Source of the DNA: Hyphomicrobiales bacterium | Lineage (GTDB): Bacteria; Pseudomonadota; Alphaproteobacteria; Rhizobiales; Beijerinckiaceae | Assembly: GCA_019237205.1 (NCBI GenBank) | Contig: JAFAHO010000146.1 | Span: forward strand, 1-47,937 | Reading direction: 5' to 3' | Length of the DNA stretch: 47,937 nucleotides | Part shown: positions 37,488 through 45,286 of the stretch, one piece after another | How positions within the stretch are numbered: the first letter of the stretch is position 1 | Layout: each line of letters starts with the position of its first letter | Position numbers and translations under genes: made by a program | Notes under the pieces: model-generated | What the model saw: only the letters and a program-made list of their open reading frames with translations | Told to the model about the DNA's origin: nothing | The model's database searches: none

Positions 37488-37988
37488 TCAATCCAACTCC
37501 CTGACGTAGAGACGCGCGACGCGAAGAGCGACATCGCGCGGCGCGCGGTTGTCCGTGCCGACGACGGGAACGAGGGTGATCGAGATGGTTTGGCCGAAGT
37601 CGGAATAGCCGATCATCGGCATTTCGAATGCAATTCCCGTTCGACGCACTTCGCCCCTGACAGGAAGCAGCTGAATGAAGCCCGCGCAGCGCGGATCCGT
37701 CGTAGGCGTAAGGTTGTCCGCGTCGGGTTTGTCGACGAACACATTGATCCGCACAGGCTGGGCCGCCGCGCCTTCGATCCCTTCGATAGCGAGAACCATC
37801 GGCAAGGGCTTGCCGGCGTTGAGCGCCGATGCGAGGTCGGGCTCAGGCGTCAGCTTCACGTCGAGCGGGGCGGTCCCGAGCTTGAGATTGGTCGCGATAT
37901 CGGTCAGCTCCCGTGCATTCGCAGGACTGGCCAAGCCGAAACCTGCAAGCAAGAGCGCCAGACCTATACCGCAGTAACCGAAAGCCAC
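37488..37988 (-). CDS. secreted stand-alone homologue of the tyrosinase C-terminal domain
   Basis: A 166-residue protein with a signal peptide (cleavage probably after SPANA, near residue 25). The mature part aligns with the C-terminal domain of the tyrosinase encoded just upstream: VLAIEGIE (65-72) matches VLYIRGIE (401-408) there, NVFVDKPDA (82-90) matches NVFLNLPDA (418-426) with the same 17-residue spacing, and SITLVP near residue 136 matches SVTLAP at 478. The start is GTG at 37988 with a weak ribosome-binding site, 15 bases after the tyrosinase stop. It may shield, chaperone or regulate the enzyme; this is inference. No tyrosinase copper motif is present in it. Confidence 0.8.
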   Translation of the reverse strand: MAFGYCGIGLALLLAGFGLASPANARELTDIATNLKLGTAPLDVKLTPEPDLASALNAGKPLPMVLAIEGIEGAAAQPVRINVFVDKPDADNLTPTTDPRCAGFIQLLPVRGEVRRTGIAFEMPMIGYSDFGQTISITLVPVVGTDNRAPRDVALRVARLYVRELD

Positions 37989-38003
37989 GTAATCAGTCCG
38001 CCG

Positions 38004-39524
38004 TCAAAATCGCTCGAGCGAAATCTGCCGGAACGTCGCCTGCGAGGCCCTCGGCGCGATCCCCCCTGCCGCCGTCGGCGCCAACGTGACCGAGAGATTT
38101 TCGACGCCCTTGAGCTTGCTCAGCAGGTCGGTCACATCGAAAGCCGCATTCGTGGTCACGGGGGTACGCGCAATCGGGGATTTCGTTTTGGCCAGGACGG
38201 TAACGGCGCCGACGAAATTCGGCGACTCGGTGCTCGTCGCGGCCGTCGCGTCGGGCAGATTTAGAAATACGTTGAAGATGGCCTGGCCGTCGTTCGGCGT
38301 CTCGATACCGCGAATGTAGAGCACGTATTGCGCGGGCGAAGTGGGCCCAAGCTGCGCGAGCGCGTGCATTTCTTCCTGCGGAATGGCGATCTCACGCGTT
38401 ACCGGCGCGACGCCGAGCGCGATCGGAGCGGCCGTCGCGTTGGTCATCGAGAAGGAAGCCGCCGCCACGAGACTTTCGGCCGCTGCGGCTACGGTTGCGG
38501 GCCGGCTGCGCGGTCTGAACGTCCAAATCGGCTTCGCGCTGGGCTTGGCGTATTCCGAGCGGAGTGATTTGACGGTATCGAGCACGTCCGCGATCTTGAT
38601 CTCTGTCCAGACGGCGTTTTCGTCATAGAACTGCCAGGGATGCTGCGTCCACGTCGCGGAGGTGAAGTTCTTGTGCTGGGCAGGCGCGAGGTCCAGCCAC
38701 ACGCCCCACAGCCTGTCGATGTTGCCATGATGGGCGAAGAATAAGGGATCCTGCGCCGCCGTCGCCAATACGCCCATGTCGTTGTTGCCGTTCTGCATGG
38801 TGGTGTCGCCGGTCCAGATGTGCACCGGCCCGTGAGGGGCGTTCTCCATGGCGCCCGCATCGCCGGCCTGCGAACCCAGGAACAGGTTGTTGTTGGGCGC
38901 ATTCATCGTCGTATTCAGGATCGCGGCCGAGACCGCCTGATCGCTGATCGCGTCGCTCGCCTTGGCGGAGCGCAGCATGTCGAACAGCGGGTTCGAAGGA
39001 TCGCTCGGATCGCCGTAGATACTCGGGAATTTCTGCCTGCCCTCGCTGTCCCAATCCCAATACGGAATCGCCAGCGTATCGTCGTTGATGAGCTTGCAGA
39101 GGATCCGTTCGTGAAAATGCAGGTACGCGCGATGCCACGGGAAGAACAGCCAACTCCCATGAATCTCCTCGCCCGCCTGGTTGTCGTTCCCGCCGCCGCA
39201 GTACCAACAATGGACATAGCCACCGCGCAACCACCCCCGGGGATCGTCGGGCGTGTCGTGCGTGAGCTTTCGCAGAGCGGCGTAAGCCTCCTTGAGACGA
39301 TCGACCTCTGTCTTGCTCAGTTCGAACGCGCTCTTTCGCATGCGAACGGGGAGATTTGGATCCGGTTTGTAGGCAACGGGGTTCTTGCCAGCCACCCCGG
39401 GCGGCGCGCAATTGTCTGGGTTGTCCTGCGCGAACGCGGCGCGCGGGCGAAGGCTGAAGCCGCTCAGTGCTGCCGCGCCGAGGCCCGCGCAAACGTCACG
39501 GCGATTTGGACCACGAGCTTTCAT
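38004..39524 (-). CDS. tyrosinase / polyphenol oxidase with Tat signal
   Basis: A 506-residue type 3 copper oxidase that would oxidise phenols to quinones. CuA ligands are H105 (GGYVHCWYC), H122 and H131 (EIHGSWLFFPWHRAYLHFHER); C109 sits where a Cys-His thioether occurs in catechol oxidases. CuB ligands are H231 and H235 (HGPVHIWTG) and a His of DPLFFAHHGNIDRLW. The N-terminus has a twin-arginine motif (PNRRDVCAG) and ends near AAFAQ, so it is probably exported folded and copper-loaded. The C-terminal ~140 residues (about 365-506) form a beta domain like the shielding domain of plant enzymes. GGGGAG precedes the 39524 ATG. Its natural phenol is unknown. Confidence 0.9.
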   Translation of the reverse strand: MKARGPNRRDVCAGLGAAALSGFSLRPRAAFAQDNPDNCAPPGVAGKNPVAYKPDPNLPVRMRKSAFELSKTEVDRLKEAYAALRKLTHDTPDDPRGWLRGGYVHCWYCGGGNDNQAGEEIHGSWLFFPWHRAYLHFHERILCKLINDDTLAIPYWDWDSEGRQKFPSIYGDPSDPSNPLFDMLRSAKASDAISDQAVSAAILNTTMNAPNNNLFLGSQAGDAGAMENAPHGPVHIWTGDTTMQNGNNDMGVLATAAQDPLFFAHHGNIDRLWGVWLDLAPAQHKNFTSATWTQHPWQFYDENAVWTEIKIADVLDTVKSLRSEYAKPSAKPIWTFRPRSRPATVAAAAESLVAAASFSMTNATAAPIALGVAPVTREIAIPQEEMHALAQLGPTSPAQYVLYIRGIETPNDGQAIFNVFLNLPDATAATSTESPNFVGAVTVLAKTKSPIARTPVTTNAAFDVTDLLSKLKGVENLSVTLAPTAAGGIAPRASQATFRQISLERF

Positions 39525-39587
39525 CGTTCCACTCCCCATTTTGTCCGGTCGTACCGGCTTTCGTCCCGAGATCTTACATCCAACGGG

Positions 39588-40070
39588 TCACGGCTGCCTG
39601 ACAGCAATGAACGACGCGACATAGCCGGCCTCGCCGCCGTCGTGAGCCTTCGCCCGCATGACCGTTCCGACGAGCGCGGGCGCCTGATCGACGCCGGCTG
39701 GCCACTGATACGCCAACCGGGCGTGGTAGTCATATTCCCATCCGGCCGTGCTCGTGGCAGGCCGCCCAGTGCCGACGATCTCGAGGACTGGCGCGCCGCC
39801 TTCTCCAGTCGGCTGGATGGTCTCCTGCAAATCAAGACCGCCGCCCGTCCACTCGATCGTCCCCTTGAGTGTGGAGCTCGTGGGAATCTCGAACGTAAAC
39901 ACGGCTTCGGCGAAAATCAGGGCCAACGCCCTGTTGGCGTCGTCGCCCACCAGAGCCGGGTCCTTGACATAGCTGCGATATGTCCACCGGCCAGCGAACG
40001 GCGACGTGCTCGATTTTGACGCTGCCAATGCCGCAGGCGCGTGCGACGCCTGCGCGTCGATGGGCATCAT
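39588..40070 (-). CDS. hypothetical protein of the tyrosinase operon
   Basis: A 160-residue protein not recognised as a named family. It lacks a clear signal peptide, and is beta-rich, with conserved-looking stretches FAGRWTYRSYV near the start, a middle GTIEWTGGGLDLQ, and VGTVMRAKAHDGGEAGYVASFIAV at the end, which resemble a lipocalin-like or calycin barrel in style. It starts 63 bases upstream of the tyrosinase ATG... in transcription order, and is probably the first main gene of that operon. Of the two adjacent ATG codons, 40070 overlaps the stop of a short leader frame (ATGA). A role in substrate or product binding is possible but unsupported. Confidence 0.6.
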   Translation of the reverse strand: MMPIDAQASHAPAALAASKSSTSPFAGRWTYRSYVKDPALVGDDANRALALIFAEAVFTFEIPTSSTLKGTIEWTGGGLDLQETIQPTGEGGAPVLEIVGTGRPATSTAGWEYDYHARLAYQWPAGVDQAPALVGTVMRAKAHDGGEAGYVASFIAVRQP

Positions 40071-40114
40071 TTTAGAAATTCCGCCGGCGCCAGGAACAGC
40101 AGCCCGCTGGTCAT
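40067..40114 (-). CDS. possible 15-residue leader peptide
   Basis: A 15-codon frame (MTSGLLFLAPAEFLK) with a very strong GGAGTGGAGG ribosome-binding region directly upstream. Its TGA stop overlaps the ATG of the 160-residue protein gene as ATGA, the arrangement used for translational coupling. The downstream gene itself has no good ribosome-binding site, which supports the idea that ribosomes reach it through this leader. Whether the peptide matters or only its translation does cannot be told. Confidence 0.4.
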   Translation of the reverse strand: MTSGLLFLAPAEFLK

Positions 40115-40244
40115 GGCCTCCACTCCTCAAGTCGAAACGCAAGAGCTATCCGTGGGAATTAATTTGGGGGAGGCCGTTCGAAGTCATCACCATCGCGCAA
40201 CGGAGCGCCTAGGCGCTTTCATCACACAAAACTCATGGGTCCGC

Positions 40245-40260
40245 TGTGACGAACGTCACA
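40245..40260. promoter_or_regulatory. CRP/FNR-like palindrome TGTGA-N6-TCACA
   Basis: TGTGACGAACGTCACA is an inverted repeat with 7-base perfect arms, TGTGACG and CGTCACA, around a two-base centre. It matches the general CRP-family consensus TGTGA-N6-TCACA exactly. It lies between the divergent tyrosinase operon (leader start 131 bases away) and lexA (172 bases to its start), so either or both could be controlled. Confidence 0.5.
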
Positions 40261-40327
40261 CGTCCGCTTCGGGAAGAAGCGGGCCAGAAAATCCTTTCTG
40301 GGTCTCCAGGCACAGATTCCGCTTGCC

Positions 40328-40342
40328 GAACACAGCGTGAAC
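40328..40342. promoter_or_regulatory. LexA box (GAAC-N7-GAAC)
   Basis: GAAC-ACAGCGT-GAAC is the exact reverse complement form of the alphaproteobacterial LexA box GTTC-N7-GTTC, a direct repeat rather than a palindrome. It lies 90 bases before the lexA start codon. Confidence 0.7.
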
Positions 40343-40353
40343 GATTAGGCATT

Positions 40354-40368
40354 GTTCGTGATTTGTTT
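40354..40368. promoter_or_regulatory. second LexA box (GTTC-N7-GTTT)
   Basis: GTTC-GTGATTT-GTTT has one mismatch to GTTC-N7-GTTC and lies 26 bases from centre to centre of the first box and 64 bases before the lexA start. Two boxes support autoregulation of lexA. Confidence 0.65.
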
Positions 40369-40431
40369 ACGCCGCGGGCGATTCTGCCGCGGGCGCATCG
40401 AATCTCCGAGGGCGAGACGCCGGAGGCCAAT

Positions 40432-41136
40432 ATGCTAACCAGGAAGCAGAGCGAATTGTTGCGCTTCATCCACGAGCGACTGCAAGAGTCGGGCGTGCCG
40501 CCATCTTTCGACGAAATGAAGGATGCGCTGGACTTGCGCTCGAAGTCCGGCATCCACCGCTTGATCATGGCGCTCGAGGAACGCGGCTTCATCCGCCGGC
40601 TCGCCAATCGCGCCAGGGCGATCGAAGTGCTTCGATTGCCGGAGTCGGCGACGGTCTCAACGCCGCGGGCGCAAAAATTCTCGCCGAGCGTCATTTCAGG
40701 CAGCCTCGGCCGGCTGCGCACGCCTCAACCTTCGCGCGAGGGCGAGACTGCGCAGCCAGTGATGGTGCCGCTCATGGGCCGCATCGCCGCCGGCACGCCG
40801 ATCTCGGCAATTCAGACGCGGACGCAGACGCTCGCCATGCCGCCGGAGTTTTTGGGTAGTGGAGAGCACTTCGCGCTTGAGGTGCGCGGCGACTCGATGA
40901 TCGAAGCCGGGATCCTGGAAAACGACACAGTCATTATCCGCAAGCAGGAGACGGCCGAAACCGGCGACATCGTTGTTGCCCTGATCGATGAGGAGGAAGC
41001 AACTCTCAAGAGATTCCGCAAACGCGGGGCGTCGATCGCCCTCGAAGCGGCCAATCCCGCTTATGAAACGAGAATTTTCGGCCCAGATCGCATTCGCGTT
41101 CAGGGCAAGATGGTTAGTTTGTTACGCCGCTACTAA
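40432..41136 (+). CDS. lexA: LexA repressor
   Basis: A 234-residue SOS repressor. The winged helix-turn-helix occupies about residues 1-65 ([17 protein letters not shown]...[21 protein letters not shown]), and a variable linker follows. The self-cleavage site is Ala120-Gly121 (RIAAGTP), with the catalytic Ser155 ([11 protein letters not shown]) and Lys193 (ATLKRF). DNA damage triggers RecA-stimulated self-cleavage and releases target genes. GGAGG lies six bases before the ATG at 40432, and two LexA boxes lie upstream. Confidence 0.97.
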   Translation: MLTRKQSELLRFIHERLQESGVPPSFDEMKDALDLRSKSGIHRLIMALEERGFIRRLANRARAIEVLRLPESATVSTPRAQKFSPSVISGSLGRLRTPQPSREGETAQPVMVPLMGRIAAGTPISAIQTRTQTLAMPPEFLGSGEHFALEVRGDSMIEAGILENDTVIIRKQETAETGDIVVALIDEEEATLKRFRKRGASIALEAANPAYETRIFGPDRIRVQGKMVSLLRRY

Positions 41137-41159
41137 TGCGGCGACGACAACGTAAGACT

Positions 41160-41203
41160 GGCGGAATGCGGCGCAGAAGGCTACGTCGGACCGCAATTCC
41201 GCC
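41160..41203 (+). terminator. hairpin after lexA
   Basis: GGCGGAATGCGG (41160-41171) pairs with CCGCAATTCCGCC (41191-41203) with one bulged base and a 19-base loop, starting 24 bases after the lexA stop. There is no T-tract, so it is a moderate terminator candidate. The rest of the 390-base gap to scpA, apart from the hairpin at 41466-41494, shows nothing supportable. Confidence 0.4.
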
Positions 41204-41465
41204 GGCCCGCCCCGCCGGGGTCGGGAGATGCGGCGAAACCGATTGCCCGGCGGAGCGTTTTGCCGGCCATGACTGACTGACGGATGAGACGATATCCCAT
41301 CGACGACCTATTCAATGAATACGGTTAAGTTTGACCTTTGGGAGAAGACCCTGACCGCGAGATAATTCTCTTCATCTGCACCACAAAGATAGCGAACCGC
41401 GATCCACTTTCTTTCGTAAACCCGCGCTCTAGTGTCCGTTTGCGACCGCCTGTTGATGCTCTCCA

Positions 41466-41494
41466 GCAGCCCCTTGCTCTCGACGCGGGGCTGC
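41466..41494 (+). promoter_or_regulatory. hairpin in the scpA leader
   Basis: GCAGCCCC and GGGGCTGC form an 8-base perfect stem with a 13-base loop. It ends 34 bases before the scpA start codon, just upstream of the very strong ribosome-binding site, so it may be an end of an upstream transcript or a leader stem. No known riboswitch fold was recognised. Confidence 0.35.
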
Positions 41495-41528
41495 GCGACA
41501 CAGGCGGACGCCGCGGAGGAGGTGATTC

Positions 41529-42335
41529 GTGTCCGGAGCGGACGAATTTCCGGGCGCTCTCGGCCCGGGGAGCGTAACTGGCGATGAGGCCTTTACCGTC
41601 GATCTCGACGGGTTCGAGGGCCCGCTCGATCTTCTGCTTGAGCTTGCCCGCCGGCAGAAGGTCGATCTGGCGAGAATCTCCGTTTTGGCGCTCGCCGAGC
41701 AATATCTTCTGTTCATCGAGGCCGCGCGCAAACTGAGGCTCGAACTGGCGGCCGATTACCTGGTCATGGCGGCCTGGCTGGCGTATTTGAAGTCCCGCCT
41801 GCTCCTCCCGGCGCCTCCGCGGGCGGCGGAACCGGACGCTTCCGAGCTTGCGGACGCGCTCGCCCGGCGCCTGCGCACCCTGGAGACCATTCGGAAAGCT
41901 GCAGAGCTCCTGATGGACCGGCCCCGCCTCGGGCGCGACATCTTCGCGAGAGGCGTCCCTGAGGCAGTCGAGGCGCCGCGCCGTGTGGTTTATGAGGCCA
42001 CTCTGTACGACATTTTAGCGGCTTACGCGCGACAGGCGCAAAAGCATGCGAACGCGGCGGTGCGTTTGAGGACGCGGAGCGTCTGGTCGCTCGCTGAAGC
42101 CAGAGAGATTCTAGCCCGGCTCATCGGCCGGGTTTGCGACTGGACCGCCTTCGACGACTGGGTGCTCGAGGCCTGTGTCGATCCGAAAATGCGTCGGAGC
42201 GCCCGCGCGTCCTCTTTCTCGGCATCGCTCGAACTGGTTCGCGAAGGCAAGATCGAGTTGCGTCAGGACGCAATGTTCGCGCCGATCTGGATTCGCGCCT
42301 GCCCCGCGGCAGCCGTCGATGAGATCGCCGCGTGA
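41529..42335 (+). CDS. scpA: segregation and condensation protein A (kleisin)
   Basis: A 268-residue kleisin that bridges the SMC dimer with ScpB in chromosome condensation. The signature FTVDLDGFEGPLDLLLELARRQKVDLARISVLALAEQYLLF covers the N-terminal SMC-binding helix, and the C-terminal winged-helix part (SASLELVREGKIELRQDAMFAPIWI) binds the SMC head. The start is GTG at 41529, preceded by GGAGGAGG at ideal spacing. scpB follows 35 bases after its stop. In many relatives nagZ precedes scpA; here nagZ lies 4 kb away. Confidence 0.93.
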   Translation: MSGADEFPGALGPGSVTGDEAFTVDLDGFEGPLDLLLELARRQKVDLARISVLALAEQYLLFIEAARKLRLELAADYLVMAAWLAYLKSRLLLPAPPRAAEPDASELADALARRLRTLETIRKAAELLMDRPRLGRDIFARGVPEAVEAPRRVVYEATLYDILAAYARQAQKHANAAVRLRTRSVWSLAEAREILARLIGRVCDWTAFDDWVLEACVDPKMRRSARASSFSASLELVREGKIELRQDAMFAPIWIRACPAAAVDEIAA

Positions 42336-42370
42336 CCTTCCCTAATCCCAAGCGTCAGATGAGGTAAGCA

Positions 42371-43081
42371 ATGGGCCGAATGACCGCCGCAGGCGATGTC
42401 GCACGCTTGTTTGAAACGATTGCTCCGCGTGCGTTGGCCGAAGACTTGCGCATCGCCGAGGCGATGGTGTTCGCGTCGGCGGAGCCGCTCGAGGCGCAGG
42501 CGATCGCCGCCCGACTGTCCGTCGGCGCCGATGTTGTCGTCGTCATTGAGGAGCTGAGGCGGATCTATGCCGGACGCGGCGTGAATCTCGTGCGCGTCGC
42601 GGGACGCTGGACGTTTCGCACAGCTGAGGACCTGTCCTGGCTGCTCGCAAGCCACGGGGAAGAGAAGCGGAAGCTGTCTCGAGCGGCGACCGAGACCCTC
42701 GCCATCATAGCTTATCATCAGCCGGTCACGCGGGCCGACATCGAGGAAATTCGCGGGGTCGCGGTGTCGAAGGGCGCCCTTGACGTCCTCATGGAGGCGG
42801 GTTGGGTGCGGATGCGCGGTCGCCGCAGGGCGCCCGGTCGCCCGATCACCTACGGCACCACGTCGGACTTCCTGATCGAGTTCGGGCTCGAAGCGATCAC
42901 CGACCTGCCCGGACTCGACGAGCTTCAGGGGGCCGGCCTTTTCGAAGGCAAGCTGCCCGCGGGTTATGGCCTCCCCGATCCAAACGACGAGCCGACGTTG
43001 AGGCCGGACGAAGAGCCCCTTGACGAGCCGGCGCCGCTCGACGAGGCGTGGGGGCCTATCCCTCCGGACGAAAGCGCTTGA
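42371..43081 (+). CDS. scpB: segregation and condensation protein B
   Basis: A 236-residue partner of ScpA made of two winged-helix domains. RIAEAMVFASAEPLEAQAIAARL marks the first and SRAATETLAIIAYHQPVTRADIEEIRGVAVSKGALDVLMEAGWV the second, followed by GRPITYGTTSDFLIEFGLE. The acidic Pro/Asp/Glu-rich C-terminal tail (about 200-236) is typical of alphaproteobacterial versions. GAGG precedes the ATG. It is co-transcribed with scpA. No tatA gene follows, unlike in many relatives; the next gene is eipB. Confidence 0.93.
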   Translation: MGRMTAAGDVARLFETIAPRALAEDLRIAEAMVFASAEPLEAQAIAARLSVGADVVVVIEELRRIYAGRGVNLVRVAGRWTFRTAEDLSWLLASHGEEKRKLSRAATETLAIIAYHQPVTRADIEEIRGVAVSKGALDVLMEAGWVRMRGRRRAPGRPITYGTTSDFLIEFGLEAITDLPGLDELQGAGLFEGKLPAGYGLPDPNDEPTLRPDEEPLDEPAPLDEAWGPIPPDESA

Positions 43082-43157
43082 CAGACGCGGGCCAGCGGCG
43101 TCACGAAAGCGCCGGAAACGCAAACAATCGTTCGATGTCGTCCATTGTGGAGAGATC

Positions 43158-43991
43158 ATGGTCTTGCGACTCGCCGCCAGCGCCACCGCCCTTCTTGTCT
43201 TCCAGTCCGTGGTTTACGCCAATCCGTCGGCGACCATGCCGCTCGCGTCGCATCGCGCCGCTTACGACCTCTCGCTGGTCGATCCCACATCGCCCCCTCA
43301 TTCTTCCGCTCAGACCCCGATCGCGGCGAGCGGGCTGATCGCTTACGAATTTCGCGGTTCGCCCTGCGAGGGATACACCTCCAATTTCCGTCAGCTGACC
43401 CGGATGGAGCGCAGCGAGGGCGAGCCGCTTTCCACGCAGGTGAATGCGATGTCGTTCGAGGACGCGGACGGCAAGTCCATGCGTTTCCGGGTCGATTCGG
43501 AGGGAGCGCCGGAAGCGCCGCCGATCGTTGGGACCGCGACCCGGGGCCCCGACGATGACCTACGGGTCGAACTGACCAAACCGTCGCGAAAGGCGATCGA
43601 TTTTGGCCATGACATCCTCTTTCCGACGCAGCACATCGAACGTCTGATTGAAGCCGCCAAGAAGGGCGGCGGGGCGATCCAGGCCCGCGTCTATGACGGT
43701 TCGGATACCGGCGCGAAGATTTATGCGACGATGGCCGTGATTGGGAAAGAGGCCAGCAAGCCGAGCGACGACGCAGAGGCGGCGGCCGAATTGAGAGGTA
43801 TCCGTCGCTGGCCGGTTGTGGTCTCCTACTTCGACGAAGCCTCGAAGGACTCGGCGCCGGAGTACACGCTATCCTTCGATCTCTACGAGAACGGGGTGTC
43901 TGGCACGCTCAAGCTTGATTACGGCCTCTTCGCCTTGCGCGCGCGCCTTCAGAAACTCGAGATTCTCCCGATGCCCGTCTGCGAGAAATAG
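43158..43991 (+). CDS. eipB: EipB/DUF1849 periplasmic envelope-integrity protein
   Basis: A 277-residue secreted protein with a signal peptide ending near YANPSA. Conserved DUF1849 features include HRAAYDLSL near the mature N-terminus, a two-cysteine layout with C70 (GSPCEGYT) and C275 near the C-terminus (MPVCEK), and PVVVSYFD with YTLSFDLYENGVSGTLKLDYG towards the end. In Brucella EipB forms a beta-spiral whose terminal disulfide joins equivalent cysteines and helps resist cell-wall stress; the match in cysteine layout is why the symbol is given. GGAGAG precedes the ATG. It is 76 bases after scpB and convergent with dinB, only 5 bases apart. Confidence 0.85.
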   Translation: MVLRLAASATALLVFQSVVYANPSATMPLASHRAAYDLSLVDPTSPPHSSAQTPIAASGLIAYEFRGSPCEGYTSNFRQLTRMERSEGEPLSTQVNAMSFEDADGKSMRFRVDSEGAPEAPPIVGTATRGPDDDLRVELTKPSRKAIDFGHDILFPTQHIERLIEAAKKGGGAIQARVYDGSDTGAKIYATMAVIGKEASKPSDDAEAAAELRGIRRWPVVVSYFDEASKDSAPEYTLSFDLYENGVSGTLKLDYGLFALRARLQKLEILPMPVCEK

Positions 43992-43996
43992 CGCGG

Positions 43997-45286
43997 TCAA
44001 GCCTTCCGCGACGTTTGCCGAAAGGCGAGGCCGCGCTGGACGGAACGAGCGCCGAACTTGTCGCGCAGGCTCGCGATCGCCGCTTCCCGGGACTTCTCTC
44101 GAGCGGCGTCGCGGTCGATGAGATCATCCTCGTCCGCGGCCGCGGCCGGCTTGAGATCCGTCCCAGCGACTCCGAGAAGACGATAGGACGTTCCATCGGG
44201 CTGAGCGTCCAGCAGCGCCCGCGCGGCGGCGAACAGACGCGGCGCCAGCTGAGTCGGCCTCATGCCGGTTCGGCTCCGCGTTCTGAGGCGGAAGTCGGGC
44301 AGCCGCAGCTTCAGCGTGACGCCGCTGGCTGCAAGGCCTTCCTTGCGCAGCCCCGCGGCGACTCGATCGCAATGGCCGAGCAGGACGCGCGTTAGTTCCC
44401 CCTTGTCCGCGACGTCGCAATCGAATGTCGTTTCGCTCGAGATGCTTTTCGTCTTGCGGTCGGCGCTGACGCGGCGATCGTCAAGTCCTTGCGCAAGACG
44501 CCAGAGGCGGCGGCCGTCGTCGCCGAGGGTCGAGGCGGCGGCCCATTCGTCGAGCCGCTGCAGATCGCCGATCAGCCGAAATCCCAAACGTTCAAGCCGT
44601 TCCTGCCCGGCCCGGCCGACGCCCCACAGTCGGCCGACGCTCTGCGGCGCGAGCCAGGCCTTCGCCTCTTCGCGGCGCAGCAACGCGAAGCCCCTCGGCT
44701 TGTCGAGATCCGAGGCGAGCTTCGCCAGAAATTTGCAATCGCTCAAGCCAACGGAAACCGTGACGCCGACCTCACTCTCCACGCGACGAGCGAAGCGCAC
44801 GAGCGCCTCGGCGGCTCCCATCCCATTGGATCCCTCGCATCCTCTCAAGTCGAGGAACGCCTCGTCGATCGACAACGGCTCGACCAGAGGCGTCAATTGC
44901 TGCATCAGGAGGCGGATGTCTCGGCCGGCGCGCGCATATTTGCTCATGTCCGGCGGCAGGACGACAGCCTCGGCACAAAGCGCGAGCGCGCGCGCCATCG
45001 GCATCGCCGAGCGTACGCCGAAAGTTCGCGCGATGTAGCAGCAGGTCGACACCACCCCGCGCGCCCCGAGACCGCCGACAATCACCGGCTTGTCGCGAAG
45101 GTCGGCATTGTCGCGCTTTTCCACAGAGGCATAGAACGCGTCGCAATCGACATGCGCGATGTGAAGGCCGGCCGAAGCCACGAGATCGACCGATCTTGGC
45201 GAGCCGCAGGAGGGACAGCGCGCCGTCTTGTACGAGCGCCGGCCGAGGCAGTCCCGGCAGAGCCTATGCCCGGGCGGCTCAGTCAT
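43997..45286 (-). CDS. dinB: DNA polymerase IV (Y-family), with an N-terminal zinc-ribbon-like extension
   Basis: A 429-residue translesion polymerase. The catalytic acidic residues are in HVDCDAFYASVE and PLSIDEAFLDLRGC, with GLSDCKFLAKLASDLDKP and the thumb SVGRLWGVGRAG. The little-finger domain extends to about residue 380. The first 30 residues carry two CxxC pairs (C10, C13, C24, C27: LCRDCL and RCPSCG), a possible metal site not found in E. coli DinB. No convincing ribosome-binding site precedes it; its ATG overlaps the DUF3572 stop (ATGA), so translation is probably coupled. The polymerase may be under LexA control elsewhere, but no box was recognised here. Confidence 0.92.
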   Translation of the reverse strand: MTEPPGHRLCRDCLGRRSYKTARCPSCGSPRSVDLVASAGLHIAHVDCDAFYASVEKRDNADLRDKPVIVGGLGARGVVSTCCYIARTFGVRSAMPMARALALCAEAVVLPPDMSKYARAGRDIRLLMQQLTPLVEPLSIDEAFLDLRGCEGSNGMGAAEALVRFARRVESEVGVTVSVGLSDCKFLAKLASDLDKPRGFALLRREEAKAWLAPQSVGRLWGVGRAGQERLERLGFRLIGDLQRLDEWAAASTLGDDGRRLWRLAQGLDDRRVSADRKTKSISSETTFDCDVADKGELTRVLLGHCDRVAAGLRKEGLAASGVTLKLRLPDFRLRTRSRTGMRPTQLAPRLFAAARALLDAQPDGTSYRLLGVAGTDLKPAAAADEDDLIDRDAAREKSREAAIASLRDKFGARSVQRGLAFRQTSRKA

